Shown one piece after another: positions 8,585 through 18,689 of a stretch of DNA of 64,000 bases (position 1 is its first letter; each line of letters begins with the position of its first letter). The stretch is from JAYPCI01 sp038124645. GTDB taxonomy: Bacteria > Pseudomonadota > Alphaproteobacteria > Pelagibacterales > Pelagibacteraceae. The DNA lies in contig JAYPCI010000001.1 in assembly GCA_038124645.1 (NCBI GenBank), forward strand, positions 99,742 through 163,741, read 5' to 3'. Below the pieces are notes generated by a model, which did no database searches, was not told the origin of the DNA, and worked only from the letters and a program-made list of their open reading frames with translations. A program made the position numbers and the translations under genes.

Positions 8585-8690
8585 ACTTTCCGCAAAATCA
8601 CTTGTTTTTTGCGGTGTCCCCAGTTGTGGGGAGATCGACACTAGTCAGCGAGGGTTCGCCCACTAGTGCGATTGGTGTTGGATGATTTAA
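8585..8690 (+). ncRNA. Structured RNA leader of ffh (candidate cis-regulatory element)
   Basis: Three consecutive strong hairpins fill the ffh 5' region. Stem 1: CCGCAAAA (8590-8597) with TTTTGCGG (8607-8614). Stem 2: TCCCC (8617-8621) with GGGGA (8628-8632). Stem 3 spans 8634-8672: ATCG/CGAT, then CACTAGT/ACTAGTG, then GCGA/TCGC closing a GGGT loop. The ribosome binding region and ATG lie immediately after stem 3. The segment is much more GC-rich than surrounding DNA. The SRP RNA signature (GGAAGGAAGCAGCC-type loop) is absent, so it is not 4.5S RNA. A cis regulator of ffh or a processed small RNA are both possible. Confidence 0.6.
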
Positions 8691-8691
8691 A

Positions 8692-10050
8692 ATGTTTGAA
8701 AATTTAACAGATAAGTTAGAAAGTATAGTTTCTAAAATTAGAAAAAAAAGCATTCTGAGTGAGAAGGATGTTGATTTAAGCTTAGGCGAAATAAGACAAG
8801 CCTTATTGTCAGCTGATGTAGCGCTTCCAGTTGTAAAAAAATTTATTGAAAATATAAAACCTAAGGCTATCGGTACCGAAGTAATTAAATCAGTCACACC
8901 AGATCAGATGATCATAAAAATTGTCCATGATGAACTTACAAATATTTTAGGAAGTGAAAATTCAAAATTAAATTTAAATGCTGTTTCACCGTTTTCAATA
9001 TTGATATCTGGTCTGCAAGGTTCAGGTAAAACTACTACAGCAGTAAAGTTAGCAAAATTTTTGAAGACTAATCACAATAAGAGTGCATTATTAGTAAGTT
9101 TAGATGTTTATCGACCAGCCGCTCAAGAACAATTAAAGATATTAGCAGAAACAAATAATTTTAGCACATTACCGATTGTACCTAACCAGTTACCAGTTGA
9201 TATTGCGCAACGAGCTTTGAATGCAGCAAAATTAATGGGTTCAGATATTATTATTTTTGATACTGCGGGACGAACACAAATTGATTTACAAATGATGACC
9301 GAACTCCAACAAATTAAAAAAATCACTCAACCGATTGAAACTTTACTGGTTGCAGATTCTTTAACAGGTCAAGTTGCGGTTAATATTGCATCTGAATTTA
9401 ATAAAGCAGTTGATTTAACTGGAATTATTTTAACCCGAATTGATGGTGATGGTCGAGGTGGAGCAGCTTTGAGTATGAAAGAAGTTACTGGCAAGCCAAT
9501 AAAATTTTTAGGAACGGGAGAAAAAATTGATAATCTAGAATTATTTTATCCCGCTCGAATTGCAGATTTAATTTTAGGTAAAGGAGATATTGTATCTTTA
9601 GTAGAAAAAGCAGCGAAAGATCTTGATGAAGAAAAAATAAAGCAAGCAGAAGAGAGAATCAAAAAAGGTCAATTTGGTTTAGATGATTACTTAGTACAAA
9701 TTAGACAAATGAAAAAAATGGGTGGCATGGAAAGTATTCTATCAATGTTACCTGGTGTAGGAAAATTAAAAAACAAAATGAATGAAGCTAATATCGATGA
9801 GGCTTTTATTAAACACAATGAAGCAATTATTTTATCTATGACAAAGAATGAACGAGACAACCCAAAAATTATTAACGGATCAAGAAAAAAAAGAATTGCC
9901 GATGGATCCGGTACCGATATTTCTGCAGTAAATAAACTACTTAAACAATTTAAAATGACTGCTGAAATGATGAAAAGATTTTCTTCAGGCAAGGTTCCTA
10001 ATATGCAAGACGGGACCATTCCAGAAGAAATTTTAAAACAACTAAAATAA
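8692..10050 (+). CDS. ffh: Signal recognition particle protein Ffh
   Basis: SRP54 homologue that binds signal sequences and SRP RNA and delivers nascent membrane proteins to FtsY. 452 aa. N domain about residues 1-95; GTPase motifs [10 protein letters not shown] (about residues 104-113), [16 protein letters not shown] and [10 protein letters not shown]; then the methionine-rich M domain with [16 protein letters not shown] and the SRP-RNA-binding region [12 protein letters not shown]. The start at 8692 gives the normal N-terminus [10 protein letters not shown]. It has its own promoter and structured leader and is followed 10 bases later by rpsP. Confidence 0.97.
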   Translation: MFENLTDKLESIVSKIRKKSILSEKDVDLSLGEIRQALLSADVALPVVKKFIENIKPKAIGTEVIKSVTPDQMIIKIVHDELTNILGSENSKLNLNAVSPFSILISGLQGSGKTTTAVKLAKFLKTNHNKSALLVSLDVYRPAAQEQLKILAETNNFSTLPIVPNQLPVDIAQRALNAAKLMGSDIIIFDTAGRTQIDLQMMTELQQIKKITQPIETLLVADSLTGQVAVNIASEFNKAVDLTGIILTRIDGDGRGGAALSMKEVTGKPIKFLGTGEKIDNLELFYPARIADLILGKGDIVSLVEKAAKDLDEEKIKQAEERIKKGQFGLDDYLVQIRQMKKMGGMESILSMLPGVGKLKNKMNEANIDEAFIKHNEAIILSMTKNERDNPKIINGSRKKRIADGSGTDISAVNKLLKQFKMTAEMMKRFSSGKVPNMQDGTIPEEILKQLK

Positions 10051-10060
10051 AAGGAGTAAT

Positions 10061-10866
10061 ATGTTAAGAATAAGACTATCAAGAGGTGGCGTAAGAAAAA
10101 GACCTGTTTACAAAATTGTAATTGCTGACAGTCGTGCGCCAAGAGATGGACGTTTCATAGAAAAAATTGGAACTTTTAATCCTCTCTTACCTAAAGATAA
10201 AAAAGAAAGAATCTCAGTTGAGAAAGAACGAATAGACTTTTGGATTAGCAAAGGTGCCCAACCAACAAACAGAGTTTTTCGAATACTTGGTGAGGCAGGT
10301 CTTAAGCCAATGCCTAAGGCTGGTAATAACCCTATGAAAGCAATTCCAAAAAAAGAACGAAAGAAGGAAGCTAAAGATGCTAAGGAAGCACCTAAAGCAG
10401 AGGCTAAACCAGAAGCTAAAAAAGAAGCTCCTAAGGCTGAAGCACCTAAAGCAGAGGCTAAACCAGAAGCTAAAAAAGAAGCTCCTAAGGCTGAAGCACC
10501 TAAAGCAGAGGCTAAACCAGAAGCTAAAAAAGANNNNNNNNNNNNNNNNNNNNNNNNNNNNNNNNNNNNNNNNNNNNNNNNNNNNNNNNNNNNNNNNNNN
10601 NNNNNNNNNNNNNNNNNNNNNNNNNNNNNNNNNAAGCTCCTAAGGCTGAAGCACCTAAAGCAGAGGCTAAACCAGAAGCTAAAAAAGAGGCTCCTAAGGC
10701 TGAAGCACCTAAAGCAGAGGCTAAACCAGAAGCTAAAAAAGAGGCTCCTAAGGCTGAAGCACCTAAAGCAGAGGCTAAACCAGAAGCTAAAAAAGAGGCT
10801 CCTAAGGCTGAAGCACCTAAAGCAGAGGCTAAACCAGAAGCTAAAAAAGAGGAACAGAAAAAATAA
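10061..10866 (+). CDS. rpsP: 30S ribosomal protein S16 with long repetitive tail (gap inside)
   Basis: The first 85 or so residues ([35 protein letters not shown]) are ordinary S16, a component of the 30S body. After about residue 86 the protein continues into a low-complexity tail built of an 18-residue unit rich in Ala, Lys, Glu and Pro, ending EEQKK and TAA at 10864-10866. Tail frame before and after the gap agrees only if the gap length is 2 modulo 3, whereas it is written as 100 N; the feature is therefore one gene despite the apparent frame change. It follows ffh by 10 bases with a GGAG ribosome binding site. S16 is normally 80-150 aa; this tail is unusual. See the repeat entry. Confidence 0.9.
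10385..10851 (+). repeat. 54-bp tandem repeat encoding an 18-residue S16 tail unit
   Basis: Near-identical direct repeats of 54 bases (18 codons) encode a GAA-GCT-CCT-AAG-GCT type unit ([18 protein letters not shown]). About two and a half units are seen before the gap and four after it. Units before the gap begin GAA GCT CCT, units after it mostly GAG GCT CCT, so two sub-families exist. Unit length is a multiple of three, so copy-number changes keep frame. The array probably broke the assembly; the true copy number is unknown. Confidence 0.9.
10534..10633. other. Assembly gap (100 N) inside the rpsP repeat
   Basis: Exactly 100 N. Keeping the repeat phase requires a missing length of 53 plus a multiple of 54 (or an overlap of one base), so 100 is a placeholder, not a measured length. 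Confidence 0.97.
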
Positions 10867-10882
10867 GACTGTTAACTTAGTA

Positions 10883-11575
10883 ATGTTAAAGGTAAAAATA
10901 TTTACACTTTATCCAGAATTATTTCCTGGTCCTCTTAGTGTGGGTTTATATAAAAAAGCTCTTAAGAAAAAACTTTGGGATCTTAAAATAATTAATATTC
11001 GAAAGTATGCTTCGGATAGACACTCTACCGTAGATGATAAGCCTTACGGCGGGGGTTCAGGCATGGTTTTGCGTCCAGATGTTTTAGCGAAAGCGATAGA
11101 TAGAAATATTTCAAAAAGTCAAAAAATTATTTATTTATCGCCGAGAGGCAAAGTGTTTAACCAAGCGTTCGCTAAACGTTTATCTAAACAGAAAAACATC
11201 AATATTATCTGCGGTCATTTTGAAGGAATAGATCAAAGGTTAATTGATAAAAGAAAAGTAGAAGAACTTAGTATTGGTGATTATGTTTTATCTGGAGGTG
11301 AAACAGCATCTTTTGTTTTATTGGATGCTATTTTGAGATTAATACCAGGAGTTTTAGGTAATCCTAATTCACATAAGGAAGAAAGTTTTGAAAATAACCT
11401 TTTAGAGTATCCTCAGTATACCAAACCTCGAGTCTGGGAAAAAAAGACCCCTCCAGAGGTTCTATTATCAGGAAATCATGCTAAAATTAAAAGCTGGCGT
11501 TTAGCTAAATCTGAGTCTATAACACGTCGCCAGAGACCCGATTTGTGGGTGAAATATAAAAATAAAAAAAAATGA
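10883..11575 (+). CDS. trmD: tRNA (guanine-37-N1)-methyltransferase
   Basis: Methylates G37 of tRNAs with S-adenosylmethionine, preventing frameshifting. The start at 10883 ([18 protein letters not shown]) is fixed by the family N-terminus; codons further upstream are the shadow of the S16 repeat in another frame. 230 aa, normal. Trefoil-knot motifs: [21 protein letters not shown], and [11 protein letters not shown]. No good ribosome binding site precedes it, and it starts 16 bases after rpsP, so coupling to S16 translation is likely. The stop overlaps the rplS start (ATGA). rimM, usually between rpsP and trmD, is missing. Confidence 0.95.
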   Translation: MLKVKIFTLYPELFPGPLSVGLYKKALKKKLWDLKIINIRKYASDRHSTVDDKPYGGGSGMVLRPDVLAKAIDRNISKSQKIIYLSPRGKVFNQAFAKRLSKQKNINIICGHFEGIDQRLIDKRKVEELSIGDYVLSGGETASFVLLDAILRLIPGVLGNPNSHKEESFENNLLEYPQYTKPRVWEKKTPPEVLLSGNHAKIKSWRLAKSESITRRQRPDLWVKYKNKKK

Positions 11576-12072
11576 AAAATATTGAAGACATAAATAGAGA
11601 AAATTTAAAAAAAATTCAATCGGCTCGTAAAATTCCAGATTTTAGACCAGGGGATACATTAAGAGTAGGTGTAAAGATTATAGAGGGCAAAAGAGAGCGT
11701 ATTCAATACTTTGAAGGCGTATGTATTGCTAAGAAAAATCGAGATATAAATTCCTCATTTACAGTAAGAAAAATCTCATTTGGTGAAGGAGTTGAGAGAA
11801 CATTTGCAACTTTCAGTCCAGTTGTGGGCTCAATTAAAGTTGTGCGATCTGGAAAAGTTAGAAGAGCTAAATTATATTATTTAAGGGACAGAGCTGGTAA
11901 ATCAGCACGTATTGCAGAAAAAATAAAAAAGAAAATTGGGATAGATGTAGAAGTTAATACTCCTCAAGAAGCCCAAGCAGAAGCTGCTCCAGAAGCTAAA
12001 GTTGAGCCAGCACTAACAGCACAAAATACTGAGACGAAAAATAAAGAAACTAAAATAGAAGAAAAAAAGTAA
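11572..12072 (+). CDS. rplS: 50S ribosomal protein L19 with acidic/lysine tail
   Basis: L19 sits at the 30S-50S interface. The core (about residues 1-120) shows [52 protein letters not shown]. It is longer (166 aa) than the usual 115-130 aa because of a C-terminal tail rich in Glu, Ala and Lys ([12 protein letters not shown], ending EEKK). The start overlaps the trmD stop by four bases, so translational coupling is expected. The tail composition resembles the S16 tail in the same operon. Confidence 0.96.
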   Translation: MKNIEDINRENLKKIQSARKIPDFRPGDTLRVGVKIIEGKRERIQYFEGVCIAKKNRDINSSFTVRKISFGEGVERTFATFSPVVGSIKVVRSGKVRRAKLYYLRDRAGKSARIAEKIKKKIGIDVEVNTPQEAQAEAAPEAKVEPALTAQNTETKNKETKIEEKK

Positions 12073-12082
12073 TTCTTTTTTG

Positions 12083-13483
12083 ATGTCTAAAACACTCTAC
12101 GATAAAATCTGGGAAGAACATTTGGTTCATAGTCAACCTGATGGTACTTCACTTTTGTATGTTGACAGACATCTAGTTCATGAAGTCACAAGCCCTCAAG
12201 CTTTTGAAGGACTTAGATTAAATAATAGAAAAGTAAGACGTCCAGAATATACTCTCGCCGTTGCTGATCATAATGTCCCTACAACCAATCGATCAAAAGG
12301 TATTGATGATGAAGAGTCTAGAATCCAAGTCGAAGCATTGAGGAACAACTGTAAGGAATTTGGTATCGAATTATTTGATGTGACTGATAGCAGACAAGGT
12401 ATAGTACATATTATTGGTCCTGAACAAGGTTTTACACAACCAGGAACAATCATTGTTTGTGGCGATAGTCATACTGCAACCCATGGGGCTTTTGGTGCTT
12501 TAGCTTTTGGTATAGGAACATCGGAGGTTGAACATGTTCTAGCAACTCAAACCCTTATCCAAAAAAAATCAAAAAATATGAGAATAAATGTTGAGGGCCA
12601 ATTACCATTAGGTGTGACTTCAAAAGATGTTATTTTAAAAATTATCTCAACCATTGGAACGGCAGGCGGAACAGGTTACGTAATAGAGTACGCTGGTCAA
12701 GTTATCAGAGATCTATCAGTTGAACAACGTATGACGATTTGTAATATGTCAATCGAAGCTGGCGCTCGAGCAGGATTAATTGCACCTGATGAAAAAACGT
12801 TTGAGTATCTAAAAGGTAGACCTATGTCACCGAAAAATGAAGCTTGGACCCAAGCTGTGGAATATTGGAAAACTTTAAAATCGGATCAAGGATGCAAATT
12901 TGATAAAGAGGTCTTAATCAAAGGTTCCGATATAGAACCACAAGTGTCATGGGGAACATCGCCCCAAGATGTTGTTTCAATTGATGGGATTGTGCCAGAT
13001 CCAAATAAAGAACAAGATCCAGATCGTAAGCAAGCGATGCAAAGATCATTGGAATATATGGGTCTAGAACCTAATACTAAAATGACAGATATCAAACTTG
13101 ATAAAGTTTTTATAGGAAGTTGCACGAATGGTAGAATAGAAGACCTCAGAGAAGTTTCTAAGATCGTTAAAGGAAAAAAAATATCAAAAAATATCCAGGC
13201 ATTAATTGTGCCTGGTTCTGGTTTGGTAAAAATACAAGCAGAAAAAGAAGGATTAGATAAGATATTTCTTGCTGCTGGATTTGAATGGCGCGAACCTGGC
13301 TGTTCAATGTGTTTAGCTATGAATGCAGATAAACTTCAACCAAAAGAAAGATGTGCATCAACATCTAATAGAAACTTTGAAGGACGACAAGGTAGGGGTG
13401 GTAGAACACATTTAGTAAGCCCTGCAATGGCAGCAGCTGCTGCAATTGAAGGTAGACTTACTGATGTGAGAAAGCATCAATAG
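12083..13483 (+). CDS. leuC: 3-isopropylmalate dehydratase large subunit
   Basis: Isomerises 2-isopropylmalate to 3-isopropylmalate in leucine biosynthesis, together with LeuD. Starts at the ATG at 12083; a TTG three bases upstream is not favoured. 466 aa, normal for the bacterial form. The three [4Fe-4S] ligands are Cys347 in GSCTNGR, and Cys407 and Cys410 in [10 protein letters not shown], identical in position to the E. coli enzyme numbering. [21 protein letters not shown] near residue 130 is the aconitase-family substrate region. It starts 10 bases after rplS and heads leuC-leuD-leuB-asd. Confidence 0.97.
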   Translation: MSKTLYDKIWEEHLVHSQPDGTSLLYVDRHLVHEVTSPQAFEGLRLNNRKVRRPEYTLAVADHNVPTTNRSKGIDDEESRIQVEALRNNCKEFGIELFDVTDSRQGIVHIIGPEQGFTQPGTIIVCGDSHTATHGAFGALAFGIGTSEVEHVLATQTLIQKKSKNMRINVEGQLPLGVTSKDVILKIISTIGTAGGTGYVIEYAGQVIRDLSVEQRMTICNMSIEAGARAGLIAPDEKTFEYLKGRPMSPKNEAWTQAVEYWKTLKSDQGCKFDKEVLIKGSDIEPQVSWGTSPQDVVSIDGIVPDPNKEQDPDRKQAMQRSLEYMGLEPNTKMTDIKLDKVFIGSCTNGRIEDLREVSKIVKGKKISKNIQALIVPGSGLVKIQAEKEGLDKIFLAAGFEWREPGCSMCLAMNADKLQPKERCASTSNRNFEGRQGRGGRTHLVSPAMAAAAAIEGRLTDVRKHQ

Positions 13484-13488
13484 TAGAT

Positions 13489-14085
13489 ATGGAAAAATTT
13501 ACAAAAATAAAAAGTATTCCAGCTAATTTACCTTTAATTAATATCGATACAGATATGATTATTCCTAAACAATTTTTAAAAACTATTAAAAGAACTGGTC
13601 TAGGAAAAAGCCTGTTTTACGAGTTAAGGTATGATGAACAAAATAACAAAATTGATAATTTTGTACTTAATAATCAGCCTTACGATAAATCTAAAATTTT
13701 GATTGCAGGTAAAAATTTTGGTTGCGGATCATCCAGAGAGCACGCGCCTTGGGCTCTACTAGATTTTGGTATTAGATGTATTATCAGCCCAAGTTTTGCT
13801 GATATCTTTTATAATAATTGCTTTAAAAATGGAATTTTGCCAATCCAACTTGATGAAAAATCAATTTCTGAATTAATTGAGTATTCTAAAAGAAAAGATG
13901 TAATAGAAATTGATTTAGAAAATCAAAAAATTTTATACGGTAATAATTCGTTAAAATTTGAACTTGATGAATTTAAAAAAAAATGCCTTCTTGAAGGTTT
14001 AGATGATATTGGCTTAACTTTAAATAAAACTAGTCACATAGATAAATTTGAAAAGCAGAATCAATCCAAAAAGGTCTGGCTGTGA
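13489..14085 (+). CDS. leuD: 3-isopropylmalate dehydratase small subunit
   Basis: Swivelling-domain subunit that completes the active site of LeuC. 198 aa. The diagnostic motif [17 protein letters not shown] is present at about residues 74-90, and the N-terminal [14 protein letters not shown] is typical. Starts five bases after leuC; its TGA overlaps the GTG start of leuB. The C-terminal end ([13 protein letters not shown]) is lysine-rich but of normal length. Confidence 0.96.
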   Translation: MEKFTKIKSIPANLPLINIDTDMIIPKQFLKTIKRTGLGKSLFYELRYDEQNNKIDNFVLNNQPYDKSKILIAGKNFGCGSSREHAPWALLDFGIRCIISPSFADIFYNNCFKNGILPIQLDEKSISELIEYSKRKDVIEIDLENQKILYGNNSLKFELDEFKKKCLLEGLDDIGLTLNKTSHIDKFEKQNQSKKVWL

Positions 14086-15191
14086 TAAAGATTAAAGATC
14101 GAAAAATCTTGTTATTGCCTGGTGATGGTGTAGGTCCAGAAGTAGTTGTACAAGTTAAAAAAATTTTAAACTGGCTGAATAAAAATAAATCTTTAGATTT
14201 TAAAATTGACGAAGACCTTGTCGGTGGTGCCTCACTAGATAAACACGGTGTGCCAATTACTGAAGATGTGTTTTACAAAGCCTTAGAAAGCGAGGCTGTA
14301 ATTCTCGGTGCTGTAGGTGGTCCGAAGTGGGATAATATTGAATTTCAAAAACGACCTGAGAGAGCATTACTAAAACTAAGAAAAGAATTAAAACTTTTTG
14401 CTAATTTGAGACCAGCTATTTGTTTTAAACAATTAGCTGAAGCCTCAACTTTAAAACCAGAAGTGATATCTGGTTTAGATATAATGATAGTCAGAGAATT
14501 AACTGGCGGTATTTACTTTGGAGAACCTCGCGGTATTGAACCCATAGAAAAAGGAGAAAGAAAAGGAATTAATACTCATACATATACAACTAGTGAAATT
14601 CAAAGAGTTGCAAGAGTTGCTTTTGAACTAGCTAAAAAAAGAAGCAACAAGGTAACATCATGTGAAAAATCCAATGTTATGGAGGCAGGGATCCTCTGGA
14701 GAGAAGAAGTGCAAAAAATAAAAGATGAAGAATTTAAATCAGTAGAACTTAGTCACATGTATGCTGACAACTGTGCGATGCAGTTACTTAGAAATCCAAA
14801 ACAATTTGATGTCATTGTTACCGATAATCTTTTCGGAGATATTCTATCTGATGAAGCAGCAATGTTAACAGGTTCCTTAGGTTTATTGCCTTCGGCATCT
14901 CTTGGTGAAAAAGATGATAAAGGTAAAACCAGATCAATGTATGAACCAGTGCACGGATCTGCCCCAGATATCGCTGGTAAAAATATTGCAAACCCAATTG
15001 CAACTATTTTAAGTCTTTCGATGGCGCTTAAATATTCGCTGAACCTTGATAATGAGGCATCCAATCTTGACAGAGCAGTTCAAAAAGTGCTTGATGATGG
15101 ATTAAGAACAAAAGATATTATGTCACCCAATATGAAAGAAGTTTCGACTGATGTTATGGGTGATGCAATAATATCGCAGCTTAAAAAGTAA
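14082..15191 (+). CDS. leuB: 3-isopropylmalate dehydrogenase
   Basis: Oxidatively decarboxylates 3-isopropylmalate with NAD to 2-ketoisocaproate precursor, the third leucine step. 369 aa, beginning with a GTG that overlaps the leuD stop (GTGA). Motifs: [11 protein letters not shown] at the start, [13 protein letters not shown] (substrate arginines), and the dimetal/NAD region [28 protein letters not shown] followed by [14 protein letters not shown] paralogue of the same superfamily occurs at 48467-49531. Followed by asd after 5 bases. Confidence 0.97.
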   Translation: MIKIKDRKILLLPGDGVGPEVVVQVKKILNWLNKNKSLDFKIDEDLVGGASLDKHGVPITEDVFYKALESEAVILGAVGGPKWDNIEFQKRPERALLKLRKELKLFANLRPAICFKQLAEASTLKPEVISGLDIMIVRELTGGIYFGEPRGIEPIEKGERKGINTHTYTTSEIQRVARVAFELAKKRSNKVTSCEKSNVMEAGILWREEVQKIKDEEFKSVELSHMYADNCAMQLLRNPKQFDVIVTDNLFGDILSDEAAMLTGSLGLLPSASLGEKDDKGKTRSMYEPVHGSAPDIAGKNIANPIATILSLSMALKYSLNLDNEASNLDRAVQKVLDDGLRTKDIMSPNMKEVSTDVMGDAIISQLKK

Positions 15192-15196
15192 AAATT

Positions 15197-16201
15197 ATGA
15201 ATTTAGCAATCGTTGGTGCAACAGGTAATGTTGGTAGAAAAACCATAGAAATTTTAGAAAAATCTAAAATGGCAATCAGCAATTTATACCTGGTTGCTTC
15301 AAAAAAAAGCGCTGGTACAAAAATAAAGTTTAAAGATAAAGAATTAATCGTGGAAGATTTAGAAAACTATGATTTTTCGAAAGCTAAAATCACTTTTTTT
15401 GCTGCTGGAAGTAAGATCGCGGCAGACTGGGCGCCAAAAGCAGCTAAACAAACTATTGTAATTGATAATTCTAAACATTTTAGAATGGAAAAAGATATTC
15501 CATTAGTTGTGGCTGAAGTTAATCCTGATCATTTAAATAATTATAAAACTAAAAATATTATTGCCAATCCTAACTGCTCGACAATGCAGTTAATGGTAGT
15601 TTTAAAACCATTGCATGATAAATTTAAAGTAAAAAGAGTTATCGCTTCAACCTATCAGGCTGTTTCTGGAGCTGGCAAAGCATCAATGGATGAATTATTT
15701 TCACAAACTGATGCTGTGTTAAAAGGGAAAAAAGTAAATTCAAAAAATTTTACTAAACAAATTGCTTTCAATCTAATACCTCATATTGATACCTTTGTTG
15801 ATGATGGATATACAAAAGAAGAATGGAAAATGATTCATGAAACTAAAAAAATTTTAGATCCAAATATAGAGTTAACAGCCACATGTGTGAGAGTACCAGT
15901 GAAAACTTCACATTCAGAGTCGGTCAATATTGAATTTGAGAAAGACTGTCAGGTCGAAGAAGTTGTTAAAATATTAAAAACAGCTCCTGGATGCAAAGTC
16001 ATCGATGAAAGAAAAGATGGAGGATATATTACACCATTAGAGGCTGAAGGTGATTATGCAACTTTTATTTCAAGAATTAGGAAAGATAACACTAATAAAA
16101 ATTCTATAAATATGTGGATAGTTTCTGATAACTTACTAAAAGGAGCGGCATTAAATACTGTACAAATTGCAGAAACATTAGTGAAAAAATTTTCAATTTA
16201 G
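15197..16201 (+). CDS. asd: Aspartate-semialdehyde dehydrogenase
   Basis: Reduces aspartyl phosphate to the semialdehyde, the branch point to lysine/diaminopimelate, threonine and methionine. 334 aa. N-terminal Rossmann motif VGATGNVGRKTIEIL; catalytic Cys127 in NPNCSTMQ; active-site histidine region RVPVKTSHSESVNIEFE. Starts five bases after leuB. The products feed dapF, lysA and metX, all in this window but under separate control. The leuCDB-asd neighbourhood is common in alphaproteobacteria. Confidence 0.96.
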   Translation: MNLAIVGATGNVGRKTIEILEKSKMAISNLYLVASKKSAGTKIKFKDKELIVEDLENYDFSKAKITFFAAGSKIAADWAPKAAKQTIVIDNSKHFRMEKDIPLVVAEVNPDHLNNYKTKNIIANPNCSTMQLMVVLKPLHDKFKVKRVIASTYQAVSGAGKASMDELFSQTDAVLKGKKVNSKNFTKQIAFNLIPHIDTFVDDGYTKEEWKMIHETKKILDPNIELTATCVRVPVKTSHSESVNIEFEKDCQVEEVVKILKTAPGCKVIDERKDGGYITPLEAEGDYATFISRIRKDNTNKNSINMWIVSDNLLKGAALNTVQIAETLVKKFSI

Positions 16202-16213
16202 GTAAATTAAGTT

Positions 16214-16591
16214 ATGGAAAATAAAAATCCTTTATCGCCCCATTTGCAAATATATACGTGGCATATTTCATCATTGCTTTCTATCACTCACAGAATAACA
16301 GGCGTATTAAATGTTATTGGACTATTATTTGTGACTGTATGGTTGATCTTTTTAGGTTTAGGAGAAAATTTATTTACAAGTTTTTCAATTTTTCTTAATA
16401 GTTTTTTGGGTAAATTTATATTGCTTGGTTTTACGTGGTCAATTAGTTTCCATTTACTATCAGGGCTTAGACATTTGATCTGGGATTTTGGTTATGGCTA
16501 TGATTTAAAAACTTCGAAAATTACAGGCACCATAGTAGTTTTACTTTCTTTATTATTAACAATTTTTATTTATTATTTGGGAGTTAATTAA
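16214..16591 (+). CDS. sdhC: Succinate dehydrogenase cytochrome b556 subunit
   Basis: Membrane anchor of complex II that carries haem and the quinone site. 125 aa with three hydrophobic helices. The family signature is visible: RPLSPHLQIY-type start (NPLSPHLQIYTW) and SITHRITGV, and a haem-ligand-type histidine in SFHLLSGLRHLIWD. Starts 12 bases after asd; its stop shares a base with the sdhD start. First gene of sdhCDAB. Confidence 0.94.
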   Translation: MENKNPLSPHLQIYTWHISSLLSITHRITGVLNVIGLLFVTVWLIFLGLGENLFTSFSIFLNSFLGKFILLGFTWSISFHLLSGLRHLIWDFGYGYDLKTSKITGTIVVLLSLLLTIFIYYLGVN

Positions 16592-16917
16592 TGAAAAACT
16601 CTGCAACAAAAAAATGGATTTTACAAAGAGTGACAGGAATCATTATCGCTCCAATAGTAGTTTGGTTTTTTGTTAAACTAAATAGCTTAAGAGTCTTAGG
16701 TTACAGCGAAAATGTTGCTTTTTTTTCTGATAAGTTATTTCTTATATTAACTGCTATTTTATTCTTTGGGGGATTTTTTCACCTTAAAATGGGTATAGCA
16801 GAAATTTTTGAAGATTATATCGGTGATGAAAAAGTAAAAAATGTCGCAAACACATTAGTATTAATATCTAGTATAATAGTTCCATTAATTGTGATTAGTT
16901 TATTATTAAAATTATGA
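16591..16917 (+). CDS. sdhD: Succinate dehydrogenase hydrophobic anchor subunit
   Basis: Second membrane anchor of complex II, 108 aa with three hydrophobic segments. [18 protein letters not shown] near the N-terminus and [14 protein letters not shown] (histidine likely haem ligand, then DY quinone-site region) are characteristic. Start overlaps the sdhC stop (TAATG) and its own stop overlaps the sdhA start (ATGA). The short, diverged sequence is normal for this subunit; identification also rests on position between sdhC and sdhA. Confidence 0.92.
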   Translation: MKNSATKKWILQRVTGIIIAPIVVWFFVKLNSLRVLGYSENVAFFSDKLFLILTAILFFGGFFHLKMGIAEIFEDYIGDEKVKNVANTLVLISSIIVPLIVISLLLKL

Positions 16918-18689
16918 GTTCATATAAAATTATAGATCATGAGTATGATGTTGTTGTCCTGGGTGCCGGTGGATCGGGATTAAGAGCAGCAGTTGGTTTG
17001 TCAGAGGCAGGTTTAAAAACTGCATGTATATCAAAAGTGTTTCCAACTAGGAGTCATACATCCGCTGCGCAGGGTGGAATTTCAGCAGCCTTAGGTAACA
17101 TGTGCGAAGACGATTGGCGTTGGCATATGTACGATACAGTAAAAGGTTCGGATTGGTTGGGTGATCAGGACGCGATAGAATATTTATGTAAAGAAGCTCC
17201 GAAGGCTGTGATTGAATTAGAGAGATATGGTGTGCCTTTTAGTCGAACGGAGGATGGCAAAATTTATCAAAGAGCCTTTGGTGGTATGACTAAAGATTAT
17301 GGCAATGGCACAGTACAAAGAACATGTGCAGCAGCAGATAGAACGGGTCACGCGATACTTCATACTTTGTACGGACAAGCTCTAAAACATAATACAGAGT
17401 TTTTTATTGAATACTTTGCTTTAGATCTTTTGATGCAGGATGGTCAGTGTAAGGGTTTAATTGCTTGGAATTTGAATGATGGAACTTTACATCGCTTTAA
17501 AGCACACATAACAATTTTAGCAACGGGTGGTTATGGTAAAATATATTATACTGCAACTTCAGCACATACCTGTACAGGTGATGGTAATGGTATGGTCTTA
17601 AGAGCTGGCTTGCCTTTACAAGATATGGAATTTGTGCAGTTTCATCCAACAGGTATTTATGGTCATGGATGTTTAATCTCTGAAGGAGTTCGAGGAGAAG
17701 GCGGTTATTTATTAAACTCAAAAGGTGAAAGATTTATGGAACGATATGCTCCTAAAGCCAAAGATTTAGCTTCGAGAGATGTAGTAAGTCGTTCGATTGC
17801 TGTTGAAATTAACGAAGGCAGAGGAGTTGGTAAAGAAAAAGATCATATGCATTTACAATTAAGTCATATTGATCCAAAAATAATTGAGCAAAGATTACCT
17901 GGTATATCAGAGTCTGCTAGAGCCTTTGCTAACGTTGATGTTACCAAAGATCCAATCCCAGTTGTGCCAACAGTGCATTACAATATGGGCGGAATACCAA
18001 CCAATTATAAAGCAGAGGTTTTAACTCTCAATGGAGGAGATAAAGTTGTGCCAGGATTAATGGCTATCGGAGAAGCTGCCTGCGTTTCAGTTCATGGAGC
18101 TAATAGATTAGGCTCTAACTCTTTAATTGATTTAGTGGTTTTTGGAAAAGCCGCAGCAAACCGAGCAGCAGAATTAGTAAAACCTAACACACCTCATAGC
18201 GAGATTAATAAATCTGAAACCGAAAAATGTTTAGATCGTTTCGATAAGATAAGAAATGCTAATGGAGATACAAAAGTTTCTGAACTTAGAATTTCTATGC
18301 AGAAGACTATGCAATCTAAATGTGCGGTTTTTAGAACAGAGAAGACATTAAAAGAAGGCATGGCTGAAGTTCGAAAACCACTTGAAGGTATGAGCGATAT
18401 GAATTTAGCTGACAAATCTCTGATATTTAATACTGATTTGGTAGAAGCATTAGAGTTCTCTAACTTAATAGGGCAAGCTATGACAACAATTGACTCTGCT
18501 TATCATAGAAAAGAGAGCAGAGGAGCGCATGCAAGAGAAGATTTTTCAAAACGTGATGATGATAACTTTATGAAACATACTTTAGCTTGGCAAAACGGTA
18601 ATCAGGTAGAGGTGAAGTATAGGGACGTGCATTCAAAAACTTTAACGACTGATGTACAATATTTTCCACCACAAGAAAGAGTGTATTAA
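16914..18689 (+). CDS. sdhA: Succinate dehydrogenase flavoprotein subunit
   Basis: Catalytic subunit that oxidises succinate to fumarate. 591 aa. Dinucleotide-binding [16 protein letters not shown]; covalent FAD histidine at His48 in [11 protein letters not shown]; substrate motif [10 protein letters not shown]; and active-site region [10 protein letters not shown] and [17 protein letters not shown]. The C-terminus [10 protein letters not shown] and YFPPQERVY is typical. Coupled by 4-base and 1-base overlaps to sdhD and sdhB. Electrons pass to SdhB and then quinone in the inner membrane. Confidence 0.98.
   Translation: MSSYKIIDHEYDVVVLGAGGSGLRAAVGLSEAGLKTACISKVFPTRSHTSAAQGGISAALGNMCEDDWRWHMYDTVKGSDWLGDQDAIEYLCKEAPKAVIELERYGVPFSRTEDGKIYQRAFGGMTKDYGNGTVQRTCAAADRTGHAILHTLYGQALKHNTEFFIEYFALDLLMQDGQCKGLIAWNLNDGTLHRFKAHITILATGGYGKIYYTATSAHTCTGDGNGMVLRAGLPLQDMEFVQFHPTGIYGHGCLISEGVRGEGGYLLNSKGERFMERYAPKAKDLASRDVVSRSIAVEINEGRGVGKEKDHMHLQLSHIDPKIIEQRLPGISESARAFANVDVTKDPIPVVPTVHYNMGGIPTNYKAEVLTLNGGDKVVPGLMAIGEAACVSVHGANRLGSNSLIDLVVFGKAAANRAAELVKPNTPHSEINKSETEKCLDRFDKIRNANGDTKVSELRISMQKTMQSKCAVFRTEKTLKEGMAEVRKPLEGMSDMNLADKSLIFNTDLVEALEFSNLIGQAMTTIDSAYHRKESRGAHAREDFSKRDDDNFMKHTLAWQNGNQVEVKYRDVHSKTLTTDVQYFPPQERVY

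Noticed and set aside
8585..8690. SRP (4.5S) RNA gene next to ffh
   Set aside because: The conserved GGAAG/AGCAGCC apical motif is missing on both strands.
8585..8690. Minus-strand reading frame crossing the ffh leader and start
   Set aside because: It is a shadow of ffh in another frame, with no start signal or recognisable domain.
10385..10851. CRISPR array
   Set aside because: Unit is 54 bases with no spacers, fully coding and in frame with rpsP.
10061..11575. S16-TrmD fusion protein
   Set aside because: The apparent single frame comes from the N run. S16 ends at 10866 and TrmD starts at 10883 in another frame.
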